Assembly: GCF_040659735.1 (NCBI RefSeq)
Contig: NZ_JBFANZ010000018.1
Span: forward strand, 1 to 64,000
Source of the DNA: Micromonospora_I sp040659735
GTDB taxonomy: Bacteria; Actinomycetota; Actinomycetes; Mycobacteriales; Micromonosporaceae
Direction of reading: 5' to 3'
DNA length: 64,000 bases
The notes under the pieces are model-generated. The model was not told the DNA's origin, did no database searches, and worked only from the letters and a program-made list of their open reading frames with translations. Position numbers and translations under genes: made by a program. Positions within the stretch are counted from its first letter, which is position 1; each line of letters begins with the position of its first letter. Of this stretch, positions 42,412 through 50,767 are shown one piece after another.

Positions 42412-43346
42412 GCGCCACTCCTGACATCGCCGACGCCGCCGGACCGGCGGCGGCCCAACCGACGCCGGGACGCGTGAAGGCGTTCCTGAAGCTCGTCGCG
42501 ATCGAACACTCGGTCTTCGCGCTGCCCTTCGCGTACCTCTCCGCGCTCACCGCCATGGCCGTCCACGCTGGCCGGGTGCGCTGGCTCGACCTGCTGTTGA
42601 TCACCATCGCCATGGTCGGCGCCCGCACCTTCGCGATGGCCGCGAACCGGATCATCGACCGCCGGATCGACGCGCGTAATCCGCGTACCGCCGGCCGGGA
42701 GCTCGTCACCGGAGCGGTCAGCGTGCGGACGGCCTGGACCGGCGCGCTCGCGGCCCTGGTCGTCTTCCTCGCCGCGGCCGCCGCGCTCAACCCGCTCTGC
42801 CTGATCCTCGCCCCGCTGGCCGTCGTGCCGCTGATCCTCTACCCGTACGGCAAGCGGTTCACCAACTGGCCGCACGCCATCCTGGCGCTGGCCCAGGCGG
42901 TCGGCCCGGTCGGCGCGTGGCTCGCGGTGACCGGCTCGCTGCACGGCTCCGGACCGGCCTTCCTGCTGGGCGCCGCCGTGGGGCTCTGGATCGGCGGCTT
43001 CGACCTGATCTACGCCTGCCAGGACTCGGAGGTCGACCGCGAGATCGGCGTGCACAGCGTGCCCGCGCGGTACGGCCGCGCGTTCGCCCTGCACGCCTCG
43101 ACGCTGGCGCACGCGGTCACGTTCGCGCTCTTCCTGTGGTTCGGCGCGCTGCTCGGTTTCGGTTGGCCATGGTGGATCGGGCTGGCGCTGACCGCGGTCG
43201 CCTTCGGCTACCAGCACGTCGTGGTCACTCCCACCGACCTGTCCCGGGTCAACCGCGCGTTCTTCACCGCCAACGGGTTCGTCGGGATCGCCCTCTTCGT
43301 CTTCGCCCTGCTGGATCTCGTGCTCCGGCTCGACCTGCGCCCCTGA
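42408..43346 (+). CDS. mqnP: Prenyltransferase MqnP (UbiA family)
   Basis: A 312-residue membrane protein with about eight segments. The first prenyl-diphosphate motif is AANRIIDRRIDARNPRT and the second DLIYACQDSEVDREIGVHSVPARYG. It attaches the polyprenyl tail to the naphthoate core in the futalosine menaquinone pathway. It overlaps the upstream decarboxylase gene by 4 bp, so the two are probably co-translated. Confidence 0.92.
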   Translation: MSATPDIADAAGPAAAQPTPGRVKAFLKLVAIEHSVFALPFAYLSALTAMAVHAGRVRWLDLLLITIAMVGARTFAMAANRIIDRRIDARNPRTAGRELVTGAVSVRTAWTGALAALVVFLAAAAALNPLCLILAPLAVVPLILYPYGKRFTNWPHAILALAQAVGPVGAWLAVTGSLHGSGPAFLLGAAVGLWIGGFDLIYACQDSEVDREIGVHSVPARYGRAFALHASTLAHAVTFALFLWFGALLGFGWPWWIGLALTAVAFGYQHVVVTPTDLSRVNRAFFTANGFVGIALFVFALLDLVLRLDLRP

Positions 43347-43357
43347 CGTCCGCGCGG

Positions 43358-44350
43358 CTACGGTGCGCTGCCTTCGCAGGTGGCCGGAACCTTCGGTGGG
43401 TGGTAGCGCGCGGTCTCCAGCGACCAGTCGATGGTGCCGCGCACCGAGTTGGCCACTCCGTCGAGCATGTGCTGCAGCCCGGCGTCGAGCTCGGGGCCGA
43501 ACGACGGCATCGCGGCCCGGAGTTCGACGAACCGGCCCATCGACTCGTGCCAGCGGCGGATGACCTCCTCGATGGCGGCGGCATCCGACAGGCCGTGCTC
43601 GTCGGCGAGCGCGAGCACCAGGTTGTGGCCGCCGGAGGTAGCGGTGTCGCGCTCCAGCGACAGCAGATCGTTGAACCAGGAGAGCAGGTCGTTTCCGGTC
43701 GCGCTGAACTCGCGTACGGCCGGGTGGTGGTAGACGGCGTCCGGCACCGGCACGCCGGTGGTGAACTCCATGAGCGTGTACGACACGTACGCCGCCGACG
43801 TGGCGCGACGCAGCTCCACGTACTCGCCGACGCCCGGCCGACGGCCACCGGCCTTGTTGGTCGCCTCCACGAGCACGCCGTCGAAATGGTGCGCGGCCGC
43901 GTCGGCGAACCGGCTCCGCCAGGACGGCGGCATCCGTCGGTTCGGCACCCGCCACGCGTCGGTCAGCATCCGCCGCAGTGGTCCGCGCAACGCGCCCCGC
44001 GGCGCCCGTCCCGTGCGGAACAGGGTCAGCGCCGTGTCCAGCAGGCCGCGCAGCTGCGCCGGATCGGGTTCGCGACTCGCGTCGCACTCGTCGTCGAGCA
44101 GGAAGAACCAGGTGAACAGCGCGCTGAGCACGCGCAGATCACGCTCCGTCGCGTCCGGGTAGAGCCGCCCGGCGTAGCGGGCGAAGCGCCCGACCGCCAC
44201 CTGTCGTCCGCCCCGACCGTCCGGTGGGAGCCCGCAGCGCAGCACCCAACCGCCCAGCCACTGCTGCACCGCGTCCGCATGGGGGGAGATCCTTGATGGG
44301 AGGGGGCAGTCGAGCTGGAGAGCGGCCGAAAATCCGTCCACGCCCAACAC
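43358..44350 (-). CDS. Class I terpene synthase (sesquiterpene cyclase type)
   Basis: A 330-residue single-domain cyclase. It has the aspartate-rich motif DDECD in WFFLLDDECD, an NSE-type metal motif NDLLSLERD with Asp in the final position normally held by Glu, an upstream RRATSAAY region, and a C-terminal ETARYHP (RY pair). It ionises a prenyl diphosphate, probably farnesyl diphosphate. GTG at 44350 (AAAGG upstream) gives the usual actinobacterial length and N-terminus (CPLPSRISPHADAV). No P450 or methyltransferase lies beside it. It faces MqnP and is divergent from UbiX. Confidence 0.88.
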   Translation of the reverse strand: MLGVDGFSAALQLDCPLPSRISPHADAVQQWLGGWVLRCGLPPDGRGGRQVAVGRFARYAGRLYPDATERDLRVLSALFTWFFLLDDECDASREPDPAQLRGLLDTALTLFRTGRAPRGALRGPLRRMLTDAWRVPNRRMPPSWRSRFADAAAHHFDGVLVEATNKAGGRRPGVGEYVELRRATSAAYVSYTLMEFTTGVPVPDAVYHHPAVREFSATGNDLLSWFNDLLSLERDTATSGGHNLVLALADEHGLSDAAAIEEVIRRWHESMGRFVELRAAMPSFGPELDAGLQHMLDGVANSVRGTIDWSLETARYHPPKVPATCEGSAP

Positions 44351-44499
44351 CGTCGCCTTTCCGCGAGTCAATGCCGTGCCTTCGGGGTCGTCCGACTTCC
44401 ACCGTGCTGCGTTCTTCGCTGTACAGTGTCCGCCTCGCCAGAGGTCATACCATATTGGAGGCGCGGCGGAAGCCCCGTTTCGAGAGGGAGTGTGACCGT

Positions 44500-45126
44500 A
44501 TGCGAAGGCCCTGGGTGGTCGGTGTGTCAGGGGCATCGGGTACGCCGTACGCGGCCGCGGTGCTGCGCGGGCTGCTGGACGCGGGTGCCGCCGTCGACCT
44601 GGTGGTCTCGCGGGCCGCACGGCTGACGATCCTCGACGAGACCGGTGCGCCCTTCCGGGACGCGCACTGGAAGGACGACCTCGCCGGTTGGCTGGGGCGG
44701 GATCTCTCGGCCGACAACGTCGTGCACTGGCCTTCCGGTGATCTCGCGGCCGGGCCGAGCAGCGGCTCCTATCCGGTACGCGGGATGGTCGTGGTGCCGG
44801 CGAGCACCGCCTCGTGCGCGGGGATCGCCATCGGGCTGTCCAAGGATCTGTTGCAGCGGGCCGCCGAGGTCAACCTGAAGGAGCGGCGGCCGGTGGTGGT
44901 GGTGCCCCGCGAGACGCCGGTCACCCGGAGCCACCTGGAGCACCTGATCGCCCTGCACGACGCGGGCGCGGTGGTGCTGCCGGCGAGCCCCGGCTTCTAC
45001 GGTGCGGGTGGCGGGGCGTCGGCCGCGCAGTTGATCGACTTCGTCGCCGGCAAGGTGCTCGACGCGCTCGGCGTCGACCACTCGCTGTTCCGGCGATGGT
45101 CCGGGGAACTCGGCGCCGACCGCTGA
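44500..45126 (+). CDS. ubiX: UbiX-family flavin prenyltransferase
   Basis: A 208-residue flavoprotein (VVGVSGASGTPYAAAVLRGLLDAGA, VVVPASTASCAGIAIGLSKDLLQRAAEVNLKERRPVVVVPRETP, LPASPGFYG). It makes prenylated FMN, the cofactor required by the UbiD decarboxylase 2 kb upstream. GAGAGGGAG precedes the ATG. It is separated from its functional partners by the inverted terpene synthase gene. Confidence 0.92.
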   Translation: MRRPWVVGVSGASGTPYAAAVLRGLLDAGAAVDLVVSRAARLTILDETGAPFRDAHWKDDLAGWLGRDLSADNVVHWPSGDLAAGPSSGSYPVRGMVVVPASTASCAGIAIGLSKDLLQRAAEVNLKERRPVVVVPRETPVTRSHLEHLIALHDAGAVVLPASPGFYGAGGGASAAQLIDFVAGKVLDALGVDHSLFRRWSGELGADR

Positions 45127-45210
45127 CCCGGCTGATCTCGATGATCAGGGAGTAACGCGTCGCGCCGTGGCCCGCGCTCCCGGCTCACGCGCATCTCGTC
45201 GCGCCGACCG

Positions 45211-45483
45211 TCAGTGCAGGCCGATGTTGGTCGTCGGGCCGGGATCGCCCGGGTTGGTCGGTCCGGCGTTGCGGGCCTGCGGCGGGCTCTCCTCGCCCTC
45301 CTCGAGGACGCCTTCACCCTCGAGGAGCGCGCGCACCTCGGACTCCCGGAACCGGCGATGCCCGCCGGGCGTCCGGATGCTGCCAATACGTCCCGCAGCG
45401 GCCCATCGGGTTACGGTCTTGGGGTCGACGCGGAACAGCGCAGCCACCTCGCCCGGCGTCAGCAGACGATCTCCAGTGTCCAC
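45211..45483 (-). CDS. bldC: BldC-like developmental transcriptional regulator
   Basis: A 90-residue MerR-like single-domain protein: RLLTPGEVAALFRVDPKTVTRWAAAGRIGSIRTPGGHRRFRESEVRALLEGEG, nearly the full BldC core, then an extra ~30-residue acidic/Pro tail. BldC controls the onset of development in Streptomyces by cooperative binding to direct repeats. I chose GTG at 45483 because GAGGAGG lies 6-7 nt upstream; an ATG at 45534 would add 17 residues. Confidence 0.88.
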   Translation of the reverse strand: MDTGDRLLTPGEVAALFRVDPKTVTRWAAAGRIGSIRTPGGHRRFRESEVRALLEGEGVLEEGEESPPQARNAGPTNPGDPGPTTNIGLH

Positions 45484-45730
45484 GGGCCCCCTCCTCGCGT
45501 CGACGGAGGGCTCCGCGCTGGTCGCAGCCCCCATGGACCGTCCGCCAGAGCCTCCGGTAGGCACGTAAGGATCATTAGAGCACCGTGAGCGTGCCGTGTC
45601 CGGGAAACAGGGAAAACGCACCATGTGAGAAGTTAGCCAGTAAGATTTGGGGGCCTATATTCCTTTTTACCCTTACTCTTACGCCACCGCGCGTCGGACG
45701 CCCGATCGACCTGGCTATCGTCTACAGGCC

Positions 45731-46180
45731 GTGGACGCCATCGACCTGACCATCGTGGAGCTGCTGCAGGGCAACGCCCGGCTCTCCTACGCCGAACTCG
45801 CCCGTCAGGTCGGGCTCTCGTCCCCCGCCGTGCACGAGCGGGTCGCCAAGCTGGAGTCCGCGGGAGTGATCCGCGGCTACCGGGTGGATGTGGATCCCGA
45901 CGCCATCGGCCTCGGCGTGACCGCGCTCATCGGCCTCGTCCAGGACTCCGGCGCCGACACCGACGATGTGCTCGAAGCGCTGCGGGGGATGCCCGAGATC
46001 GAGTCCTGCTACTTCATGGCCGGTGTCGAGTCGTTCCTCTGCCGGGCCCGCGTCGGCACCATCGCACAGCTGGAGCAGGTGATCCTGCGCCTCAACCGCA
46101 CCGCCGGCATCGCCTCCACCCGCACCACCGTCGCCCTGTCGACCAAATGGGAGAACCGTCCCCAGTCGATAACCTCCTAG
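45731..46180 (+). CDS. Lrp/AsnC-family transcriptional regulator
   Basis: A 149-residue regulator: HTH (DAIDLTIVELLQGNARLSYAELARQVGLSSPAVHERVAKLESAGVIRGYRVDVD) and RAM ligand domain (IGLVQDSGADTDDVLEALRGMPEIESCYFMAGVESFLCRARVGT). Such proteins sense amino acids. GTG at 45731 gives the normal start; the frame extends upstream. The AT-rich stretch 45640-45680 carries the likely promoter. It is followed by an SDR and a PLP enzyme that may be its targets. Confidence 0.88.
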   Translation: MDAIDLTIVELLQGNARLSYAELARQVGLSSPAVHERVAKLESAGVIRGYRVDVDPDAIGLGVTALIGLVQDSGADTDDVLEALRGMPEIESCYFMAGVESFLCRARVGTIAQLEQVILRLNRTAGIASTRTTVALSTKWENRPQSITS

Positions 46181-46222
46181 TCGGCGGGCGCGAAGGCCGG
46201 CCCGGCGGCGGTAGGGTGCGGC

Positions 46223-47053
46223 ATGATGCCACCCTCTGGCACCGCAGTCGTCACCGGCGCGGCCCGCGGGCTGGGCCTGGCCATCGCGACCGCGCTGCAC
46301 CGCGACGGTTGGACCGTGCTCCTCACCGACGTCGACGGAGCCGCCGTCGCCGCCGCCGCCGAGCCGATCGGCGGCCGTTCACATCCCCTCGACGTACGGG
46401 ACGACGCCGCCTGCGCGGCGGTCGCCGCGCTCGCCGACCGGGACGGACCCGGCCTGGCCCTCTGGGTCAACAACGCCGGCATCCTCGCCACCGGCGCCTC
46501 CTGGACCCAGGACGCGGAGCTCCGGCGACGGATCATCGAGGTCAACACGCTCGGCGCGATGAACGGCACGGTCGCGGCACTCGCCGTGATGCGGCCGCGC
46601 CGGCGCGGACACGTCGTCAACGTGGTGTCGCTCGCCGGCCTGATCGCCCCGCCCGGCGAGACCGTCTACGCGGCCAGCAAGCATGCGCTGATAGCGTTCA
46701 GCCTCGGCACGCTCGCCGACCTGCGGACCGCGGGCGAGCGCGACCTGCACATCTCCTGCCTCTGCCCCGACGGGATCTGGACGCCGATGCTGCATGACCG
46801 GCTCGACGACGAGGACGCGGCGGTCTCCTTCACCGGCACGCTGCTGCGTCCCGAACGGGTCGCGGTCCGGGCCGCCCGGCTGGCGCGCAAACCCCGTCCG
46901 GTCGTCGCGGTGCCGCGCTGGCGCGGCGCGCAGGTGCGCCTGCTGGACGCCTTTCCCGGCGCCGCGATGCGGTTGGCCCCGGTCATGCTGGCGCTCGGTC
47001 GCGCCGGGCAGCGCCGCACCGCGCGTCGGATAGCCGCCGGCCGCTGGCCCTGA
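46223..47053 (+). CDS. Short-chain dehydrogenase/reductase
   Basis: A 276-residue classical SDR. It has the cofactor loop TGAARGLGLAIA, NNAG in VNNAGIL, catalytic Ser in VVSLAGL, and YAASKHA (Tyr and Lys). The acidic residue after strand 2 (LLTDVDGA) favours NAD(H). An extra C-terminal extension (RWRGAQVRLLDAFPGAAMRLAPVMLALG) is amphipathic. The substrate is unknown. Confidence 0.88.
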   Translation: MMPPSGTAVVTGAARGLGLAIATALHRDGWTVLLTDVDGAAVAAAAEPIGGRSHPLDVRDDAACAAVAALADRDGPGLALWVNNAGILATGASWTQDAELRRRIIEVNTLGAMNGTVAALAVMRPRRRGHVVNVVSLAGLIAPPGETVYAASKHALIAFSLGTLADLRTAGERDLHISCLCPDGIWTPMLHDRLDDEDAAVSFTGTLLRPERVAVRAARLARKPRPVVAVPRWRGAQVRLLDAFPGAAMRLAPVMLALGRAGQRRTARRIAAGRWP

Positions 47054-47076
47054 CAGCGGCTTGTTACGGTCAGTGC

Positions 47077-48162
47077 ATGGAGCAGCTGGACCGGTGTAAT
47101 GACGCGGATCGTGCCTGGGTGACCGCGGCGATCGCGATGGTCGAGGCCGACGCCAATCGCTCCGCCGATACCCACCTGTTGCCGTTCCCGCTGCCCCGGG
47201 CCTGGAACATCGACCTCTACCTCAAGGACGAGTCGGTGCATCCGACCGGCTCGCTCAAGCACCGCCTCGCCCGCTCGCTCTTCCTCTACGGGCTCTGCAA
47301 CGGCTGGATCGGCCCCCGGACCACCATCGTCGAGGCGTCGTCCGGGTCGACCGCCATCTCCGAGGCGTACTTCGCCCGCATGCTCGGGTTGCCCTTCATC
47401 GCCGTCATGCCGGCCTCCACATCCCCGAAGAAGATCGCGCAGATCGAGTTCCACGGCGGGAAGTCACATCTCGTGCGGGACCCGGCGGCCGTCGTGGTCG
47501 AGGCGCGCTGGCTCGCCGAGGACCGCGGTGGGCACTTCATGGATCAGTTCACGTACGCCGAGCGGGCCACCGACTGGCGCGGCAACAACAACATCGCGGA
47601 GTCGATCTACGCCCAGATGGCGTTGGAACGACACCCCGTGCCGGCCTGGATCGTGGTCGGGGCGGGGACGGGTGGGACCAGCGCCACGATCGGGCGGTAC
47701 GCCCGTTACCAGCGGCACTGCACCAAGGTCTGCGTCGTCGACCCGGAGAATTCCGCGTTCTATCCGGCGTGGCAGGCCGGTGACTGGTCGGTGGTCACCG
47801 GGCGGGGGTCGCGGATCGAGGGGATCGGCCGCCCGTCCGTCGAGGCGTCGTTCCAGCCGGGCGTGGTGGACCGGATGGTGCAGGTACCCGACGCGGCGTC
47901 GCTGGCCACGATGCGGGCGGCGAGCGAGGTGCTGGGCCGCCGGGTCGGTGGGTCGACGGGCACCAACCTCTGGGGCGCCTTCGGGATCATCTCGGCGATG
48001 CGCGCGGCCGGCGAGAGTGGATCGATCGTGACCCTCCTCTGCGACGCCGGCGACCGCTACAGCGACACGTACTATTCCGACGCCTGGATCGCCGAGCAGG
48101 GGCTGGACCTCGCACCCCACCTCGCCGCGGTCGAACGGTTCCTGCTCGCCGGCGCCATCTGA
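47077..48162 (+). CDS. PLP-dependent cysteine synthase-family protein, Cds1-like
   Basis: A 361-residue fold-type II enzyme. HPTGSLKHRLARSLF carries the PLP Lys (TGSLKH), VEASSGSTAISEAYFARMLGLPFIAVMP is the substrate loop, and VGAGTGGTSATIGRY holds the phosphate. Length and the C-terminal LLCDAGDRYSDTYYSDAWI match the actinobacterial group containing M. tuberculosis Cds1, a cysteine desulfhydrase that releases H2S, pyruvate and ammonia. Cysteine synthase activity cannot be excluded. The adjacent Lrp gene fits amino-acid control. Confidence 0.87.
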   Translation: MEQLDRCNDADRAWVTAAIAMVEADANRSADTHLLPFPLPRAWNIDLYLKDESVHPTGSLKHRLARSLFLYGLCNGWIGPRTTIVEASSGSTAISEAYFARMLGLPFIAVMPASTSPKKIAQIEFHGGKSHLVRDPAAVVVEARWLAEDRGGHFMDQFTYAERATDWRGNNNIAESIYAQMALERHPVPAWIVVGAGTGGTSATIGRYARYQRHCTKVCVVDPENSAFYPAWQAGDWSVVTGRGSRIEGIGRPSVEASFQPGVVDRMVQVPDAASLATMRAASEVLGRRVGGSTGTNLWGAFGIISAMRAAGESGSIVTLLCDAGDRYSDTYYSDAWIAEQGLDLAPHLAAVERFLLAGAI

Positions 48163-48169
48163 CGGAACG

Positions 48170-48790
48170 TCACCGCCGTTCGGCGAGCCCCGGATAGTGG
48201 GTGACGTAGCCGTCGTCGTCGAGCCCGAGTTCAGCGTTGAAGCCCTTGACGGCGAAGCGCGCCCGGTCGGGGCCGAGGACCGTGTACGACTGCGTGGCCG
48301 GCAGCACCTCCAGGCTCGGCACGTGCACCCAGGCGACCGGGATCCGGTGCTCCGTGCCGACGTCGCCCTCCCGCAGCCCGAGCCGGCGGATCGGCAGGGT
48401 GTTGAAGAGCGGTGCACGACCGAGGTCCACGTCGATGGCGTCCTCCAATCGGCCCGGCTCCTCGGTTCCCGGGAAGCCCGGGTTGCCGTGCCCGGCGGCC
48501 CTCAGCGCGGCGGCGAGGTCACCCTGTTCGGCGGTGCTGACCCGCCAGCGTCCGAGCGCCCGTTCCATTCGCAACGTGCGCAGCCAGCCCGCGCCCTCGA
48601 CCGTGACCTCCAACCGCGACGTGGCCCAGTGCTCGTCGGTGAGGAGCGTGTAGGTGCACGTGTAGGGCACGGGATCGGCCACCACCGCGACGCCGCGGGC
48701 GGAGAGGCCACGTTGGTCGTTGAGGAGAACATGGTCAGCACCGGTCGTGTCGGTCCGGATCCAGAAGAGCGACTTGGGCATGGTCGGCAT
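48170..48790 (-). CDS. Putative glycolipid-binding-domain protein
   Basis: A 206-residue cytoplasmic protein rich in beta-strands (SLFWIRTDTTGADHVLLNDQRGLSARGVAV... YTLLTDEHWATSRLEVTVEG... WRVSTAEQGDL... DVDLGRAPLFNTLPIRRLGL). This order matches the family named putative glycolipid-binding (PF06475). Function is unproven. ATG at 48790 or 48781. It converges with the PLP enzyme 7 bp away. Confidence 0.75.
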   Translation of the reverse strand: MPTMPKSLFWIRTDTTGADHVLLNDQRGLSARGVAVVADPVPYTCTYTLLTDEHWATSRLEVTVEGAGWLRTLRMERALGRWRVSTAEQGDLAAALRAAGHGNPGFPGTEEPGRLEDAIDVDLGRAPLFNTLPIRRLGLREGDVGTEHRIPVAWVHVPSLEVLPATQSYTVLGPDRARFAVKGFNAELGLDDDGYVTHYPGLAERR

Positions 48791-48866
48791 GCGTCGGACG
48801 TTACCGGTGCACGCGGCCGGGTGCGGGGACATCCTCCCGGCCCGGATCCCGACCACCGCCACGAAC

Positions 48867-48896
48867 AAGGGGCCGGCAGCACGCTGCCGACCCCTT
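48867..48896 (-). terminator. Terminator of the RNA helicase gene
   Basis: AAGGGGCCGGCAGC pairs with GCTGCCGACCCCTT around a 2-nt loop, 17 bp after the helicase stop on the minus strand. The stem has one mismatch. Confidence 0.75.
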
Positions 48897-48912
48897 ACTC
48901 ACGAGCAGAAAA

Positions 48913-50547
48913 TCAGTGGGTACGCGCGGGCCGGCGCTCGCCGAACCGCGGTCGGTCACCCTGCCGACGGTCGTCCTGCCGGAACGGCGCGCGACGCTCG
49001 CCGGACGAGCGCCACTCACCGGCGCCGCGCTCGGTGCCCCCGGTCCGCTCGCCCTGCGGCCGGTCACCGTAGCGGCGCTCACCCTGGGGCCGGTCGCCGT
49101 AGCGGCGCTCACCCTGGGGGCGGTCGCCAAAGCGGCGCTCACCCTGGGGGCGGTCGCCGTAGCGGCGCTCACCCTGGGGCCGGTCGCCGTAGCGGCGCTC
49201 GCCCCGCGGGCGTTCGGTGCGGTGCTGCGGCTCGTTGACCACGGGCACGCCGCTGGGCTCGACCGCACCGGTCAGTTCGGCCAGTGCCGGGTCGCCCACC
49301 CGTACCCGGGCCTCGGCCGGCTCGACGCCTGCCTTCTGCATCATGGCCAGGGTGGTCCGGCGCTGCTTCGGCAGAACGAGCGTCGCGACCGCGCCCGACT
49401 CGCCGGCCCGCGCGGTACGCCCCGCGCGGTGCAGGTAGTCCTTCGGGTCCTTCGGCGGGTCGATGTGCACGACGAGCGACACCCCGTCGACGTGAATGCC
49501 GCGGGCGGCGACATCCGTAGCGACCAGCACGTTCATCCGGCCCTCTTTGAACTCGGCGAGGGTGCGGGTGCGGACGCTCTGGGTCTTGCCGCCGTGCAGT
49601 CCACCGGCCCGGACACCGACGGCCGCGAGCTGCTCGACGAGCCGGTCGACGCCCATCTGGGTGCGGGCGAACATCATCGTCCGGCCCTCGCGGGCGGCGA
49701 TCGACGCGGTCACCGCGAACTTGTCGTGCGGCGGGATCAGCAGCAGGTGATGATCCATCGTGGAGACGGCGGCCGTCGACGGTGCCGTCGAGTGGGTGAC
49801 CGGGTCGGTCATGAACCGCTTGACGAGCGCGTCGACGTCGCCGTCCAACGTGGCCGAGAAGAGCAGCCGCTGGGCGTTGGCCGGGGTCTTCGCCAGCAAT
49901 TGGGTGACCTCGGGCAGGAAGCCCATGTCCGCCATCTGGTCGGCCTCGTCCAGGACGGTGACCTCGATGTCATCGAGGCGGCAGACGCCGCGCTCGATCA
50001 GGTCACCGAGCCGGCCGGGGGTCGCGACGATGACCTCGACGCCGCGGCGCAGCGAGTCGATCTGCCGGTCGTAGGGGACGCCCCCGACCGCGGTCTTGAG
50101 GAAGACGCCGACCGACTTGCCCAGCGGCATGAGCGCGTCATTGACCTGCATGGCCAACTCGCGGGTGGGCACCAGGATGAGTGCCTTGGGGTGCAGGGGA
50201 CGGGCCCGGCCGCCGGCCGAAACGCGCGCGAGAACGGGCAGTCCGAATGCGAGGGTCTTGCCCGAGCCGGTCTGGCCGCGGCCGAGCACGTCCCGGCCGG
50301 CCAGCGCGTCCGGCACGGTCGCCTGCTGGATCTCGAACGGGGTGGTGATGCCGGCCTTGGCCAGGGCCCGGACGAGGGGCTGGGGCAGGCCGAGCGCGGC
50401 GAAGTCGGGAGCCTCGGATTGCGGCGTCACCACCGGCGCGGACGCGGAGTCGGGGGTGGTGGAACCTACCGGGGTGACCGGTTCGGTGGGGTCGACCGGG
50501 GCGTCGAGGACGGACGGAAACGTGCTGGGGTCAGCGAAAATCGTCAA
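48913..50547 (-). CDS. DEAD-box ATP-dependent RNA helicase with decapeptide-repeat tail
   Basis: A 544-residue helicase. It has the Q motif before GRGQTGSGKTLAFGLPVL (Walker A), PTRELAMQV, VLDEADQM (DEAD), FSATLD, and HRAGRTARAG in the second RecA domain. The C-terminal ~80 residues are Arg/Gly-rich with five copies of GDRPQGERRY-like units and likely bind RNA. The first ~45 residues are a low-complexity extension. TTG at 50547 is preceded by GAGAGG. Such helicases remodel rRNA and cold-shock mRNAs. The 220-bp upstream gap has no gene. Confidence 0.92.
   Translation of the reverse strand: MTIFADPSTFPSVLDAPVDPTEPVTPVGSTTPDSASAPVVTPQSEAPDFAALGLPQPLVRALAKAGITTPFEIQQATVPDALAGRDVLGRGQTGSGKTLAFGLPVLARVSAGGRARPLHPKALILVPTRELAMQVNDALMPLGKSVGVFLKTAVGGVPYDRQIDSLRRGVEVIVATPGRLGDLIERGVCRLDDIEVTVLDEADQMADMGFLPEVTQLLAKTPANAQRLLFSATLDGDVDALVKRFMTDPVTHSTAPSTAAVSTMDHHLLLIPPHDKFAVTASIAAREGRTMMFARTQMGVDRLVEQLAAVGVRAGGLHGGKTQSVRTRTLAEFKEGRMNVLVATDVAARGIHVDGVSLVVHIDPPKDPKDYLHRAGRTARAGESGAVATLVLPKQRRTTLAMMQKAGVEPAEARVRVGDPALAELTGAVEPSGVPVVNEPQHRTERPRGERRYGDRPQGERRYGDRPQGERRFGDRPQGERRYGDRPQGERRYGDRPQGERTGGTERGAGEWRSSGERRAPFRQDDRRQGDRPRFGERRPARTH
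49051..49200 (-). repeat. Five 30-bp tandem repeats in the helicase tail
   Basis: Units begin at 49051, 49081, 49111, 49141 and 49171, each exactly 30 bp and encoding a GDRPQGERR(Y/F)-type decapeptide. Only a few bases differ between units. Confidence 0.95.
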
Positions 50548-50767
50548 GAAAACCTCTCAAGGCGGGGCGTATCTTCGCGAATGGCCCGCCACGGCTTCTC
50601 GTCGCCGTTGAATCGCCCGCAAGATCGCCCATGGGCACGCTCATGGGCATGCCGGGTCAGTGATCTATGCCAGTGTACGGCCATCTTGAACGGGCGCCAC
50701 GCCCGAGCGCCCGCCAGTGGGCAGGGTCACCCGGCGTCGTCCGGCGCGCGTCACCCGTTCGCGTCGG

